This document shows positions 19,019 through 28,949 of a stretch of DNA of 64,000 bases, one piece after another. The stretch lies in the NCBI RefSeq assembly GCF_011806575.1, contig NZ_JAATOO010000010.1, positions 1-64,000 on the forward strand. The letters run 5' to 3'. Source of the DNA: Vibrio hepatarius. GTDB taxonomy: Bacteria; Pseudomonadota; Gammaproteobacteria; Enterobacterales; Vibrionaceae. Below the pieces are notes generated by a model, which did not search any database, was not told the origin of the DNA, and saw only the letters and a program-made list of their open reading frames with translations. Position 1 is the stretch's first letter. Every line of letters starts with the position of its first letter. The translations under genes were made by a program, and so were the position numbers.

Positions 19019-19178
19019 CATAAGTGTCGATCCAACTCTCAATTTCAAACATAACAATCTAATTTTTAAGCAGAAGCTTCCCTCTCATCCTAAAGTCTAA
19101 TTGTCGAATCCAGCCCTGTGCTTGAAAGTTATAGGCATAGGGATTTTGTACAACGTCGGTTGTTTTAAACGGACACTG

Positions 19179-19208
19179 CTAATTCCGACCCCACAACAAC
19201 GGAATTAG
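19179..19208 (+). promoter_or_regulatory. Perfect 9-bp hairpin in the acs leader
   Basis: CTAATTCCG (19179-19187) and CGGAATTAG (19200-19208) are exact inverse complements around a 12-base loop and end 4 bases before the AAGGAG Shine-Dalgarno of acs. It could be an operator or an mRNA hairpin that affects translation. The acs promoter itself was not resolved. Confidence 0.5.
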
Positions 19209-19225
19209 GCACAAGGAGAAAAGCA

Positions 19226-21175
19226 ATGAGTGAAGCCCATATTTATCCGGTAAAAGAAAACATCAAAACGAATACGCATGCGGATAATGACACCTACCTA
19301 GCGATGTACGAGCAATCGGTGAAAGACCCAGAAGCATTTTGGGGCGAGCACGGAAAGATTGTCGATTGGATTAAGCCTTTTACTAAGGTGAAAAGCACCT
19401 CTTTTGATACTGGCCACGTAGATATTCGCTGGTTCGAAGACGGCACACTCAACGTTTCTGAAAACTGTATCGACCGTCACCTAGCAGAGCGCGGTGACGA
19501 AGTTGCGATCATCTGGGAAGGTGATGACCCAGCAGACGATAAAACACTGACGTTTAACGAACTGCACAAAGAAGTCTGTCGTTTCTCAAACGCACTGAAA
19601 GAGCAAGGCGTGCGTAAAGGCGACGTGGTGTGTCTTTACATGCCAATGGTACCGGAAGCGGCAGTGGCTATGCTGGCGTGTACCCGTATCGGTGCGGTTC
19701 ACACAGTGGTATTTGGTGGTTTCTCACCTGAAGCACTATCGGGTCGTATTATCGACTCAGACGCAAAAGTGGTTATCACTGCAGACGAAGGGGTTCGTGG
19801 CGGACGTGCGGTACCACTGAAGAAGAACGTCGATGAAGCATTGACGAATCCAGAAGTGAAAACCATTGAGAAAGTGGTGGTACTAAAACGTACTGGCGGC
19901 GAAATCGAATGGCACGAACACCGTGATGTTTGGTGGCACGAAGCTACGGCAAAAGTTTCTGATGTTTGCCCACCAGAAGAGATGAAAGCAGAAGACCCGC
20001 TGTTCATTCTTTACACTTCTGGCTCAACAGGCAAACCTAAAGGTGTTCTACACACCACAGGTGGTTACCTAGTTTACGCCACCATGACGTTTAAATACGT
20101 TTTCGACTACCAACCAGGCGATACCTTCTGGTGTACCGCAGACGTGGGCTGGATCACTGGCCACACTTACCTAGTATACGGACCGCTATCTAACGGTGCG
20201 AAAACGATCCTGTTTGAAGGTGTACCAACTTACCCAACCACAGCACGTATGAGCGAAGTGGTAGACAAGCACCAAGTCAGCATCCTCTACACAGCGCCAA
20301 CGGCAATTCGTGCGCTGATGGCAAAAGGTAACGAAGCGATTGAAGGAACTTCTCGTGACAGCCTACGTATCATGGGCTCAGTGGGTGAACCAATCAACCC
20401 AGAGGCTTGGGAGTGGTACTACAAAACCATCGGTGACGAGAAATCACCTATCGTTGATACTTGGTGGCAAACCGAAACTGGCGGCATCCTAATCACGCCA
20501 CTGCCGGGCGCGACGGACCTAAAACCAGGCTCAGCGACTCGTCCGTTCTTTGGCGTACAACCGGCTCTAGTCGACAACATGGGTAACGTTGTTGACGGCG
20601 CAACCGAAGGTAACCTAGTTATTCTCGATTCTTGGCCAGGTCAGATGCGTACTGTTTACGGCGACCATGACCGCTTCGAGCAGACTTACTTCTCAACCTT
20701 TAAAGGCATGTACTTTACGGGTGACGGCGCCCGCCGCGATGAAGACGGTTATTACTGGATCACTGGGCGTGTGGATGACGTACTGAACGTTTCTGGTCAC
20801 CGTATGGGTACCGCAGAAATCGAGTCCGCATTGGTTGCACACCATAAGATTGCCGAAGCAGCGATTGTCGGTATTCCACATGACATTAAAGGCCAAGCTA
20901 TCTACGCTTACATCACGCTAAACGATGGTGAGTTCCCATCCGCTGAGCTTCACAAAGAAGTGAAAGACTGGGTGCGTAAAGAGATTGGTCCAATCGCAAC
21001 GCCAGACGTACTGCACTGGACAGAGTCTCTACCGAAGACACGTTCAGGTAAGATCATGCGTCGTATCCTACGTAAGATTGCCACAGGTGATACGAGCAAC
21101 CTAGGTGATACATCAACGCTGGCAGACCCAAGCGTAGTTGATAAACTCATCGCTGAAAAAGCGGAACTGGTTTAA
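19226..21175 (+). CDS. acs: Acetyl-CoA synthetase (AMP-forming)
   Basis: 649 residues, the usual Acs length. Activates acetate with ATP and CoA to acetyl-CoA plus AMP and PPi in the cytoplasm. The P-loop-like [11 protein letters not shown] motif, [10 protein letters not shown], and the C-terminal [11 protein letters not shown] with K609, the lysine that is acetylated and inactivated in well-studied Acs enzymes, are all present. AAGGAG precedes ATG. In vibrios acs transcription is driven by CrbRS, both likely present in this window. A strong terminator follows. Confidence 0.97.
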   Translation: MSEAHIYPVKENIKTNTHADNDTYLAMYEQSVKDPEAFWGEHGKIVDWIKPFTKVKSTSFDTGHVDIRWFEDGTLNVSENCIDRHLAERGDEVAIIWEGDDPADDKTLTFNELHKEVCRFSNALKEQGVRKGDVVCLYMPMVPEAAVAMLACTRIGAVHTVVFGGFSPEALSGRIIDSDAKVVITADEGVRGGRAVPLKKNVDEALTNPEVKTIEKVVVLKRTGGEIEWHEHRDVWWHEATAKVSDVCPPEEMKAEDPLFILYTSGSTGKPKGVLHTTGGYLVYATMTFKYVFDYQPGDTFWCTADVGWITGHTYLVYGPLSNGAKTILFEGVPTYPTTARMSEVVDKHQVSILYTAPTAIRALMAKGNEAIEGTSRDSLRIMGSVGEPINPEAWEWYYKTIGDEKSPIVDTWWQTETGGILITPLPGATDLKPGSATRPFFGVQPALVDNMGNVVDGATEGNLVILDSWPGQMRTVYGDHDRFEQTYFSTFKGMYFTGDGARRDEDGYYWITGRVDDVLNVSGHRMGTAEIESALVAHHKIAEAAIVGIPHDIKGQAIYAYITLNDGEFPSAELHKEVKDWVRKEIGPIATPDVLHWTESLPKTRSGKIMRRILRKIATGDTSNLGDTSTLADPSVVDKLIAEKAELV

Positions 21176-21181
21176 ACGAAC

Positions 21182-21212
21182 AAAACGCCCCTGACTTCAG
21201 GGGCGTTTTTCT
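21182..21212. terminator. Terminator of acs (bidirectional)
   Basis: AAAACGCCCCTGA and TCAGGGGCGTTTTT form a long stem with A/T flanks. It directly abuts the stop codon of the minus-strand gene ending at 21211. Confidence 0.92.
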
Positions 21213-22005
21213 ATCCTTGGAATTGATAAGTATACGAAGCAATCACACGCTTATCTGGGTCATCGAGATAGGTGTTGTTATCCATTACAAAGGTCATCAG
21301 GTTAAACGAATGGCTTTTGTTCACCAAGTATCCCGCACCGAGCCCCGCGAAGAAGCCTTTGTAATTCTCTCCTTCATCGTTTTCTGAACCATATGTGGCC
21401 GCGGCAAAGCCCATCATGCTCAACTCTGGCGTCAGCGACTTTAAGCCAAACGTACCCAAATAACCGCTACTGCCAGCCGATTCCGCCATGTAAAAGCCGT
21501 TTTCTGCACTAGGTATCCCTTGGAAGCCTATATCGTCACACTTTGAACCTATAGTACAGCGAGGTGATTCACCATCATTGTAGGTATAACCCGCCATAGG
21601 AAAAAGCTGGATGCCAGCCGGCTCAATACCAAAATAGCTGAGTGGCATAAAGGTCCCAACACTGTAATTGGTCTGGTTAGCCCCATTAGTGTATTCGTTT
21701 TTTCCAAAGTTGAAATTCAGAATCCCGATAGGAAAGAGCCAAGAGCCGCCAACACGCCACTCACTAGCGTCGTCATTCAGACGCACGTTGATTTTTCTCG
21801 CCGCGTCTAACGCTAAAGAGCCAGAGAACGACACGCTGGAATCATCAAAGTCATAGTTATTGGCGTAAGAAATCCCTGCTTTGGTAATCACTTTAGTCGG
21901 GTCGTCAGCCAGTTTTTCATGATTAGTTTGCACAGCAGGTTTCGCGGCAATCGCTGAACACGTCACAGAGAGAGAAGCGATAGTGATAAAGGTCGCTATC
22001 TTCAT
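21211..22005 (-). CDS. Putative outer-membrane beta-barrel protein, unknown function
   Basis: 264 residues with a signal peptide (MKIATFITIASLSVTCSAIAA, cleavage probably after AIAA). The mature part is rich in alternating polar/aromatic strands and ends in VIASYTYQFQG; near the C-terminus aromatic and Gly residues alternate as in outer-membrane barrels. There are two cysteines (CTIGSKCDD) that may form a disulfide. I do not recognise a named family. It is a single gene convergent with acs and divergent from aroQ. Confidence 0.7.
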   Translation of the reverse strand: MKIATFITIASLSVTCSAIAAKPAVQTNHEKLADDPTKVITKAGISYANNYDFDDSSVSFSGSLALDAARKINVRLNDDASEWRVGGSWLFPIGILNFNFGKNEYTNGANQTNYSVGTFMPLSYFGIEPAGIQLFPMAGYTYNDGESPRCTIGSKCDDIGFQGIPSAENGFYMAESAGSSGYLGTFGLKSLTPELSMMGFAAATYGSENDEGENYKGFFAGLGAGYLVNKSHSFNLMTFVMDNNTYLDDPDKRVIASYTYQFQG

Positions 22006-22285
22006 ATACAGGCACCTAAATTAGAGAGCGTGAGTTGTGCCTAACTCAACTTTCAGCCCGTTGGGGAAAAGTGGCGACAAGGTGAGCGGCAATATTGCAC
22101 GTCACTATAGTGGAGCACCGCTTCCATCACACTCGACTCAGCGCAAATATTCATCACTATCAGCAAATTCTGACCTTTGAGCAGTTTTTGAACGGTGAAA
22201 ATGATACGGAGAAAATCGACACTGTGCCCTTGCTCCCATTTCTTGCGTGCTTTTTTTATAAAACAAAAGTGATAAGACCAGTAAA

Positions 22286-22316
22286 TTGCTGCTAAATGCG
22301 CTGAATTAGCTATAAT
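22286..22316 (+). promoter_or_regulatory. Candidate promoter for aroQ-accBC
   Basis: TTGCTG (22286-22291) and TATAAT (22311-22316) are 19 bases apart, about 110 bases before aroQ. The rest of the 421-base gap 22006-22426 is A+T rich and I see no gene in it. Confidence 0.45.
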
Positions 22317-22426
22317 CTTGGTCTATTTCAAAGATTCAGTCTAAATTTCACAAAGAAACCATGCTGAATCAGCGATAATATGGGAATATTTTAGTTCGTA
22401 TCATGAAATAGGAAGATAGCGACACA

Positions 22427-22876
22427 ATGACAACAAAATTACGCATTCTTGTCTTAAATGGTCCTAATCTCAACCTGTTAGGTCTCCGTGAACCAGCACA
22501 TTACGGTTCTCAGACTCTGGCACAGATTATCGATTCACTCGCGGTACAAGCCCAGCACGCTGGCGTAGAACTAGAGCATTTACAATCGAATCGCGAGTAC
22601 GAACTGATCGAGAAGATCCACGCAGCCTATGGCAACGTGGATTTTATCATTATTAATCCAGCAGCGTTTACTCACACGAGTGTCGCTCTGCGCGATGCAC
22701 TTTTGGGTGTTGCGATCCCATTTATCGAAGTGCATCTTTCAAATGTACACGCCCGTGAACCTTTCCGTCATCACTCTTACCTTTCTGATAAAGCAGAAGG
22801 CGTGATCTGCGGCTTAGGTGCACAAGGCTACGAATTCGCTCTGTCTGCCGCGATTAAAAAGCTACAGGCAAAGTAA
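22427..22876 (+). CDS. aroQ: 3-dehydroquinate dehydratase, type II
   Basis: 149 residues. Dehydrates 3-dehydroquinate to 3-dehydroshikimate in the shikimate pathway. Starts [19 protein letters not shown] with the active-site Asn and Tyr (HYGS) regions, followed by [29 protein letters not shown] and [17 protein letters not shown], all typical of type II enzymes. It precedes accB by 60 bases, the usual aroQ-accB-accC order in many gammaproteobacteria. Confidence 0.97.
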   Translation: MTTKLRILVLNGPNLNLLGLREPAHYGSQTLAQIIDSLAVQAQHAGVELEHLQSNREYELIEKIHAAYGNVDFIIINPAAFTHTSVALRDALLGVAIPFIEVHLSNVHAREPFRHHSYLSDKAEGVICGLGAQGYEFALSAAIKKLQAK

Positions 22877-22936
22877 CACATACACTCTGCAGCCCCCGAG
22901 GGCTGTCTTATTCACAAGATAAAAGAGAAAGACAAG

Positions 22937-23398
22937 ATGGATATCCGTAAAATCAAGAAGCTTATCGAATTAGTTGAAGAGTCTGGCATTGCTGAGCTAG
23001 AGATCTCTGAAGGTGAAGAATCGGTACGCATCAGTCGTAGCGGCCCTGCAGTAGCACCTGCTCCAGTTCATTACGCAGCGGCGCCAGCACCTGTAGCTGC
23101 TGCTCCAGCGGCTCCGGCAGCAGCACCTGCTCCAGCAGCAGAAGCGGCTCCAGCAGTTCCAGCTGGTCACCAAGTTCTTTCTCCAATGGTAGGTACTTTC
23201 TACCGTTCTCCAAGCCCAGACGCAAAAGCGTTCGTAGAAGTAGGTCAATCTGTTAAAGCTGGCGAAACACTATGTATCGTTGAAGCAATGAAGATGATGA
23301 ACCAAATCGAAGCTGACAAGTCTGGTGTGGTAACTGCAATCCTAGTTGAAGATGGTCAACCAGTTGAATTCGACCAACCACTTGTTGTTATCGAATAA
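22937..23398 (+). CDS. accB: Biotin carboxyl carrier protein of acetyl-CoA carboxylase
   Basis: 153 residues. N-terminal [23 protein letters not shown], an Ala/Pro-rich flexible linker at about residues 46-76, and a C-terminal biotinyl domain with the biotin-accepting K119 in VEAMKMMN. The biotin is attached by BirA, encoded at 44553 in this window. It carries the carboxyl group between AccC and AccAD in fatty-acid synthesis. It lies in an operon with accC, 15 bases downstream. Confidence 0.97.
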   Translation: MDIRKIKKLIELVEESGIAELEISEGEESVRISRSGPAVAPAPVHYAAAPAPVAAAPAAPAAAPAPAAEAAPAVPAGHQVLSPMVGTFYRSPSPDAKAFVEVGQSVKAGETLCIVEAMKMMNQIEADKSGVVTAILVEDGQPVEFDQPLVVIE

Positions 23399-23413
23399 TA
23401 GAGGCCTTCTCTC

Positions 23414-24757
23414 ATGCTAGATAAAATAGTCATCGCGAACCGAGGTGAAATTGCACTTCGAATCCTTCGCGCTTGTAAAGAATTAGGCATTAAGACCGTG
23501 GCAGTACACTCAACTGCTGACCGCGATCTTAAGCACGTACTACTAGCAGACGAATCAATTTGTATTGGTCCTGCTCGTGGTATCGACAGCTACCTAAACA
23601 TTCCACGCATCATTTCTGCAGCAGAAGTGACTGGTGCTGTGGCTATCCACCCAGGTTACGGCTTCCTGTCTGAGAACGCAGACTTCGCAGAACAGGTAGA
23701 GCGCAGCGGCTTTATCTTTGTGGGTCCTAAAGCGGACACTATCCGCATGATGGGTGACAAAGTGTCAGCGATCACCGCAATGAAAAAAGCGGGCGTTCCA
23801 TGTGTACCGGGTTCTGACGGCCCACTAGACGATGATGACGTAAAAAACAGAGCTCATGCTAAACGCATCGGCTACCCTGTCATCATCAAAGCGTCTGGCG
23901 GCGGCGGCGGTCGTGGTATGCGCGTCGTTCGTAGCGAAGCTGAACTGGTTCAAGCTATCGCAATGACTCGCGCGGAAGCGAAAGCTGCGTTCAACAACGA
24001 CATGGTATACATGGAGAAATTCCTTGAGAACCCACGTCACGTTGAAGTACAAGTAATCGCAGATGGCCAAGGCGGCGCCATCCACCTAGGTGAACGTGAC
24101 TGTTCAATGCAGCGTCGTCACCAAAAAGTGGTGGAAGAAGCTCCAGCTCCGGGCATCACTGAAGAAATGCGTAAGTACATCGGTGAACGCTGTACTCGTG
24201 CATGTCTAGAGATTGGTTACCGCGGCGCAGGTACGTTCGAGTTCCTGTACGAAAACGGTGAGTTCTACTTCATCGAAATGAACACCCGTATTCAGGTTGA
24301 ACACCCAGTAACAGAAATGGTGACTGGTGTTGACCTAATCAAGGAACAGCTACGCGTAGCAGCAGGCCAGCCTCTATCGTTTACTCAAGACGATATCAAG
24401 ATTCGCGGCCATGCAATCGAATGTCGTATCAACGCAGAAGACCCTGAGCGTTTCCTACCTTCACCAGGTAAGATTGAACGTTTCCACGCTCCTGGTGGTA
24501 TGGGCGTTCGTTGGGAATCGCACATCTACTCAGGCTACACAGTACCGCCTCACTACGATTCAATGATCGGTAAACTGATCACTTTCGGTGAAAACCGTGA
24601 CGTAGCGATTGCACGTATGAAGAACGCACTGGGTGAGATGATTGTAGAAGGTATTAAGACCAACGTACCTCTACAAGTTTCTATCATGAATGACGAGAAC
24701 TTCCAGCACGGTGGTACGAACATTCATTACCTTGAGAAGAAACTCGGTCTGCAATAA
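23414..24757 (+). CDS. accC: Biotin carboxylase subunit of acetyl-CoA carboxylase
   Basis: 447 residues. ATP-grasp enzyme that carboxylates the biotin of AccB using bicarbonate. N-terminal [24 protein letters not shown]-binding glycine loop [26 protein letters not shown], and [18 protein letters not shown] are canonical. Probably co-transcribed with accB; an intrinsic terminator follows. Confidence 0.98.
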   Translation: MLDKIVIANRGEIALRILRACKELGIKTVAVHSTADRDLKHVLLADESICIGPARGIDSYLNIPRIISAAEVTGAVAIHPGYGFLSENADFAEQVERSGFIFVGPKADTIRMMGDKVSAITAMKKAGVPCVPGSDGPLDDDDVKNRAHAKRIGYPVIIKASGGGGGRGMRVVRSEAELVQAIAMTRAEAKAAFNNDMVYMEKFLENPRHVEVQVIADGQGGAIHLGERDCSMQRRHQKVVEEAPAPGITEEMRKYIGERCTRACLEIGYRGAGTFEFLYENGEFYFIEMNTRIQVEHPVTEMVTGVDLIKEQLRVAAGQPLSFTQDDIKIRGHAIECRINAEDPERFLPSPGKIERFHAPGGMGVRWESHIYSGYTVPPHYDSMIGKLITFGENRDVAIARMKNALGEMIVEGIKTNVPLQVSIMNDENFQHGGTNIHYLEKKLGLQ

Positions 24758-24777
24758 TCGACTCAATGTTCGAATCA

Positions 24778-24806
24778 AAATGCTCACTTCGGTGAGCATT
24801 TTTTGT
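24778..24806 (+). terminator. accC terminator
   Basis: AATGCTCAC and GTGAGCATT flank a short loop (TTCG), followed by TTTTTGTTTT. Confidence 0.9.
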
Positions 24807-24895
24807 TTTGAACAGAGACTACACTCAAATAACGTGACGAGTTCTGCTACACTCACCGCCAATCAATATTTCACCATCTAAGAGAGCACATACTC

Positions 24896-25783
24896 ATGCC
24901 TTGGATTCAAATCAAACTTAACGCGACCAATGAAAACGCCGAACCAATCGGCGATATGCTCATGGAAGAGACTGGTGCATTGTCTGTTACCTTTCTAGAC
25001 GCGCAAGATACACCCGTATTCGAGCCTCTACCGGGCGAAACTCGTTTATGGGGTGATACTGACATTCTGGCACTGTATGACGCTGAAACCGACAGCAACC
25101 TAGTTATCGAGCAAATCAAAGCGAGCAACATGCTGGCGGAAGGTTTCGCATACAAAGTCGAACAACTTGAAGACAAAGACTGGGAACGCGAATGGATGGA
25201 AAACTTCCACCCAATGAAGTTTGGCGAGCGCTTATGGATTTGCCCAAGCTGGCGTGAAGTACCAGAACCTGACGCGATCAACGTGATGCTTGACCCAGGC
25301 TTAGCATTTGGTACTGGTACCCACCCGACAACATCACTGTGTTTAGAATGGCTAGAGAGTCTAGACCTGTCAGGCAAAACCGTTATCGACTTCGGTTGTG
25401 GCTCTGGCATCTTGGCGATCGCGGCAATCAAGTTGGGCGCAGAAAAAGTCATCGGGATCGATATCGATCCTCAAGCGCTATTAGCGTCAAAAGACAACGC
25501 ACAGCGCAATGGCGTGGCGGATCAACTTGAAGTGTACCTTCCTCAAGACCAACCTGAAGGATTGGTGGCAGACGTCGTCGTAGCCAACATTCTTGCCGGT
25601 CCATTACGTGAGCTTTCAGGCATTATTAAGTCTCTGATTAAGCCACATGGCGAGCTTGCGATGTCTGGCGTTTTGGATACTCAAGCAGAAGATGTCGCTA
25701 ACTATTACCGTGACGAACTTCAAATTGACCCTATCGTTGAACAGAACGAATGGTGTCGCATCTCGGGTCGCAAGCAAGGCTAG
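24896..25783 (+). CDS. prmA: Ribosomal protein L11 methyltransferase
   Basis: 295 residues. Trimethylates lysines of ribosomal protein L11 using S-adenosylmethionine. N-terminal substrate-recognition domain ([20 protein letters not shown]), then the Rossmann methyltransferase domain with GTGTHPTT and the SAM motif [13 protein letters not shown]. It precedes dusB-fis, the same order as in E. coli and other gammaproteobacteria, but dusB has its own promoter. Confidence 0.96.
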   Translation: MPWIQIKLNATNENAEPIGDMLMEETGALSVTFLDAQDTPVFEPLPGETRLWGDTDILALYDAETDSNLVIEQIKASNMLAEGFAYKVEQLEDKDWEREWMENFHPMKFGERLWICPSWREVPEPDAINVMLDPGLAFGTGTHPTTSLCLEWLESLDLSGKTVIDFGCGSGILAIAAIKLGAEKVIGIDIDPQALLASKDNAQRNGVADQLEVYLPQDQPEGLVADVVVANILAGPLRELSGIIKSLIKPHGELAMSGVLDTQAEDVANYYRDELQIDPIVEQNEWCRISGRKQG

Positions 25784-25858
25784 ATAAGACTTTCAGCTCT
25801 AATTGACTGAATTTCATACTATTTACAGAAACAAATTGTAAATGCTCAAATATTAGTC

Positions 25859-25887
25859 TTTTCACGCAGTGAAAAAATGCGTAAAAT
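25859..25887 (+). promoter_or_regulatory. dusB-fis promoter with GC-rich discriminator
   Basis: TTTTCA (25859-25864), a 17-base spacer and TAAAAT (25882-25887), followed by a GCGCGCCC discriminator. GC-rich discriminators mark promoters under stringent/growth-rate control, as known for E. coli dusB-fis. Confidence 0.65.
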
Positions 25888-25922
25888 GCGCGCCCTTGCT
25901 GGTACAGAACTGTGAAGACGTT

Positions 25923-26891
25923 TTGAAAATTGGAAACTACCAACTTAAGAATAATCTCATCGTTGCCCCTATGGCAGGTGTGACCGATAGACCGTTCCGA
26001 GAGTTGTGCCTCCGTTATGGTGCGGGTATGGCCGTCAGTGAAATGATGTCCTCAAATCCTAAGCTATGGAAAACGTCTAAGTCGAAACAGCGCATGGTAC
26101 ATGAAGGTGAATCGGGCATTCGCTCTGTACAAATTGCGGGTTCCGACCCACAACTGATGGCCGACGCTGCTCAGTTTAGTGTTGAGAACGGTGCTCAAAT
26201 CATCGATATCAACATGGGTTGTCCAGCAAAAAAAGTGAATAAGAAGCTAGCCGGCTCTGCCTTACTTCAGTATCCAGAACTTATCGAAGATATTCTGAAA
26301 GCGGTAGTAAATGCAGTAGACGTTCCCGTAACGTTGAAAACCCGTACTGGCTGGGACACAGACAATAAGAACTGCGTCCAAATCGCTAAATTAGCCGAAG
26401 ACTGCGGCATACAAGCTCTTGCGCTACACGGTAGAACAAAAGCCTGTATGTACAAAGGTGAGGCCGAATATGACAGCATTAAAGCGGCAAAACAGGCCGT
26501 ATCCATCCCGGTTATCGCAAACGGTGATATCGATAGCCCGGAGAAAGCCAAATTTGTACTGGAATATACTGGTGCAGACGCTTTGATGATTGGACGTCCT
26601 GCCCAAGGTCGTCCGTGGATTTTCCAGGAAATCCACCACTTTTTGGAAAACGGCACCACAATGCCTGAGCTTCCCGCTGAGGAAGTAAAAAGCATTATGC
26701 TTGGCCATGTGAATGCTCTACATAGTTTCTATGGTGAGTATCTAGGTCCACGAATCGCGCGTAAGCACGTGGGTTGGTACCTAAAAGAGCATGAGCAAGC
26801 GAGTGAGTTTCGCCGTACCTTCAACGCTATCGATGTGGCAGAACTGCAACTCGAGGCGCTAGAGGGTTATTTTGATAACGTTGCATCATAA
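25923..26891 (+). CDS. dusB: tRNA-dihydrouridine synthase B
   Basis: 322 residues from a TTG at 25923. An in-frame GTG at 25869 would add 18 residues, but the promoter -10 element at 25882 lies inside that extension and E. coli DusB begins at the equivalent point (MRIGNYQL-like). FMN-dependent reduction of uridines in tRNA. Visible are [12 protein letters not shown], the catalytic-Cys region [31 protein letters not shown] and [11 protein letters not shown]. fis follows 23 bases downstream. Confidence 0.94.
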   Translation: MKIGNYQLKNNLIVAPMAGVTDRPFRELCLRYGAGMAVSEMMSSNPKLWKTSKSKQRMVHEGESGIRSVQIAGSDPQLMADAAQFSVENGAQIIDINMGCPAKKVNKKLAGSALLQYPELIEDILKAVVNAVDVPVTLKTRTGWDTDNKNCVQIAKLAEDCGIQALALHGRTKACMYKGEAEYDSIKAAKQAVSIPVIANGDIDSPEKAKFVLEYTGADALMIGRPAQGRPWIFQEIHHFLENGTTMPELPAEEVKSIMLGHVNALHSFYGEYLGPRIARKHVGWYLKEHEQASEFRRTFNAIDVAELQLEALEGYFDNVAS

Positions 26892-26914
26892 TTAAGAGAA
26901 GAGCTAGACCGAAT

Positions 26915-27211
26915 ATGTTCGAACAAAATCTGACTTCAGAAGCATTAACAGTAACTACAGTAACGTCACAAGACCAAATCACTCAGAAGCCTTTACGTGA
27001 CTCTGTTAAAGCATCTCTTAAAAACTACCTTGCTCAATTGAACGGCCAGGAAGTCACAGAGCTATACGAATTAGTTCTAGCTGAAGTTGAACAACCACTA
27101 CTAGATACTATCATGCAGTACACTCGCGGTAACCAAACTCGCGCAGCAACTATGATGGGTATCAACCGCGGTACTCTTCGCAAAAAACTTAAGAAATACG
27201 GCATGAACTAA
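26915..27211 (+). CDS. fis: DNA-binding protein Fis
   Basis: 98 residues, the standard Fis length. Nucleoid-associated homodimer that bends DNA and activates rRNA and other promoters in fast growth. The C-terminal helix-turn-helix [20 protein letters not shown] is nearly identical to E. coli Fis. Co-transcribed with dusB. Confidence 0.98.
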   Translation: MFEQNLTSEALTVTTVTSQDQITQKPLRDSVKASLKNYLAQLNGQEVTELYELVLAEVEQPLLDTIMQYTRGNQTRAATMMGINRGTLRKKLKKYGMN

Positions 27212-27230
27212 GATTTATGCAAACTAAAGA

Positions 27231-27260
27231 GCTTAACTTAAAAAGTTAGGCTCTTTTTTT
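27231..27260 (+). terminator. fis terminator
   Basis: AGAGCTTAACTT and AAGTTAGGCTCT pair around a short A-rich loop, followed by TTTTTTATC. Confidence 0.85.
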
Positions 27261-27273
27261 ATCCCCAATACTC

Positions 27274-27996
27274 TTAGTTTTTAACCAACATTGACTTATC
27301 ATCCTTTTCCCAACGTAGGCTGTATTGCTGATTGCCATAGAAATCGTCCACGGCGCCTTCCAGCCAATCACGCACATAGTTTAACGGTACAAATATGCTA
27401 ATCCGTTCTAAACCGTGAGGCTCTCCACTCAATAAACGTATATCTCTAGGGTTAGCCCTCGCAGCAATGATCCCTACTAAAGATCCGTTATCGTTATAAA
27501 CTCCCCCGCCACTCATACCATCCTGTACTGGTGCGTCGGTAACACTTGCTGGACACTTTTTAAAGTAAGGGACTTCAACTAACAATAAGTCGCGACGATA
27601 GCGGCCGCTGCCAGTTAATACATCTCCTGTTGGACTCATACCAAAAGTACGTACTGGCTGATTAGGAAAAACTAAACCTAAATTAGGATAATCAAGCGCG
27701 CTATTGTTTGATTTTACAATAGCGATATCACAGTAAGGATGATAAGCCACGACTTTGTCGTAGTTGAGTTTAGCGACATGTGCAACCGTCAAACTAAGCT
27801 CAGGCGTAATAGGCGTGCTTGTACCAAAGCCAAAAAAGAGCAACGGTATACCAGTAAACTCATAATCAAGAGCAGGATGTTCATTAGTAACCGTTACTTT
27901 TCCGTTACTCCCTACACACCCAACAAGTAAAAATAAAGTTGCTATAGCAACGAATACGACTAGACCCGGAACCATAGATAAGCTGCGAAGGTTCAT
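27274..27996 (-). CDS. Trypsin-like serine protease, predicted lipoprotein
   Basis: 240 residues. The N-terminal hydrophobic segment ends in LLVGC, a lipobox with Cys27, so the protein is probably lipid-anchored in the envelope. The rest is a small chymotrypsin-fold domain with a visible triad: H73 in TVAHVA, D90 in CDIAIVK and S162 in DGMSGGGV. Residue 91-onward and the oxyanion-hole glycines support activity. No partner or substrate is apparent. It is a lone gene convergent with fis. Confidence 0.75.
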   Translation of the reverse strand: MNLRSLSMVPGLVVFVAIATLFLLVGCVGSNGKVTVTNEHPALDYEFTGIPLLFFGFGTSTPITPELSLTVAHVAKLNYDKVVAYHPYCDIAIVKSNNSALDYPNLGLVFPNQPVRTFGMSPTGDVLTGSGRYRRDLLLVEVPYFKKCPASVTDAPVQDGMSGGGVYNDNGSLVGIIAARANPRDIRLLSGEPHGLERISIFVPLNYVRDWLEGAVDDFYGNQQYSLRWEKDDKSMLVKN

Positions 27997-28266
27997 ACCC
28001 CCTCCTTAAATCAACTTAAATCTAATGATCGAGATGCGCACCTAGATCGTGTTAAATTAAAAACAACTTTATCAGTATAGATGCGATTTTCTGTTATGCC
28101 ACATCTCTGCAGTCGATAATGCTTCCCGTTTTGTCAGTCAGCAATAATCCGTCACTCACTTCTTTTTATTTATCTCGCCCTCCTAGGTCTGCGCCTTAAG
28201 TTAAAAATACAACTGTCAATATTTGCACGTAACCAGTAAGTCCAAGCTGCTGTACTACTGAATTAT

Positions 28267-28674
28267 TTACTGTTCACTCGCCAATGCCCCAAGAATAGAG
28301 CAGTGACTGGCGTTATCATCTACATGGCCACAGCAAGCATCGTTAATTTTTCTTAATGCATTGCGTATTCGGGTTAATTCGAGAATTTTCTCGTCGATCA
28401 GCTCTAACTTAGCCGAAGTAATCGCTTTAACTTCAGCACAACTGTGCTCTGTCGCTTCCAATTTGATTTCTAGTAGTTCTTTGATTTCTTCTAAACTGAG
28501 CCCAAGGTCTTTGGCTTTTAGGATAAAACCAACCTGTTTCTGGTTGTCTTCATCATAGAGCCGATAGCCAGATTTACTTCGGCCGGCAGGACGAATTAAC
28601 TGGTTTTTTTCATAGAAGCGCAGCGTGTCTGCTGTCACACCACAACGCTTTGCTAGTTCACCGATTTGGAACAT
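28267..28674 (-). CDS. zntR: Zn(II)-responsive MerR-family regulator ZntR
   Basis: 135 residues from ATG 28674; an upstream in-frame extension to 28800 is unlikely because it lacks the MerR start. The N-terminal winged helix (MFQIGELAKRCGVTADTLRFYEK) is followed by a dimerisation coiled helix and a metal site: HSCAEVK in the helix and CCGHVDDNASHC near the C-terminus, matching the Cys/His ligands of E. coli ZntR (C79, C114, C115, H119, C124). Expected to activate a zinc-export ATPase gene (zntA), which is not in this window. Confidence 0.88.
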   Translation of the reverse strand: MFQIGELAKRCGVTADTLRFYEKNQLIRPAGRSKSGYRLYDEDNQKQVGFILKAKDLGLSLEEIKELLEIKLEATEHSCAEVKAITSAKLELIDEKILELTRIRNALRKINDACCGHVDDNASHCSILGALASEQ

Positions 28675-28743
28675 AACCTTCCTTATTAACCATCTCGTTA
28701 CTTTTAAAGGTAAAAATAGAGTTTTTTGCAAAAATTTTTGCGA

Positions 28744-28788
28744 TGCCAAACGATTGCGCGAGCTTTTTTGTAATAAATTGGTTAGAAT
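28744..28788 (+). promoter_or_regulatory. Candidate PurR operator and promoter for purHD
   Basis: A 16-base element at 28744-28759 with a central CG (CAAACGATTGCG core) matches the PurR consensus at about 11 of 16 positions. TAGAAT at 28783-28788 could be the -10 element. The leader to purH is long, about 160 bases. Confidence 0.45.
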
Positions 28789-28949
28789 GCACCCCGTCAA
28801 GTTCAGAGGCGACTAATTAAACAAATTTAGTCGGTCAAAAGGTCTTTACCAAAACTGGCCAATATCTTACTACTCGCTGTAAGAACAAGTTCATTTTTGG
28901 CAAATATCTTTATCTTAATCTAACTCTGTGACTTAGAGGAAATAGAAGC

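Noticed and set aside
22095..22295. 66-residue ORF in the aroQ upstream gap
   Set aside because: No ribosome site, no recognisable features, and it overlaps the likely aroQ promoter region.
23070..23165. Short tandem-like GCTCCAGCAGCA repeats
   Set aside because: They encode the Ala/Pro linker of AccB, a normal feature of biotin carrier proteins.
24907..25452. 181-residue minus-strand ORF opposite prmA
   Set aside because: Shadow of prmA; low-complexity Ser-rich sequence and no ribosome site.
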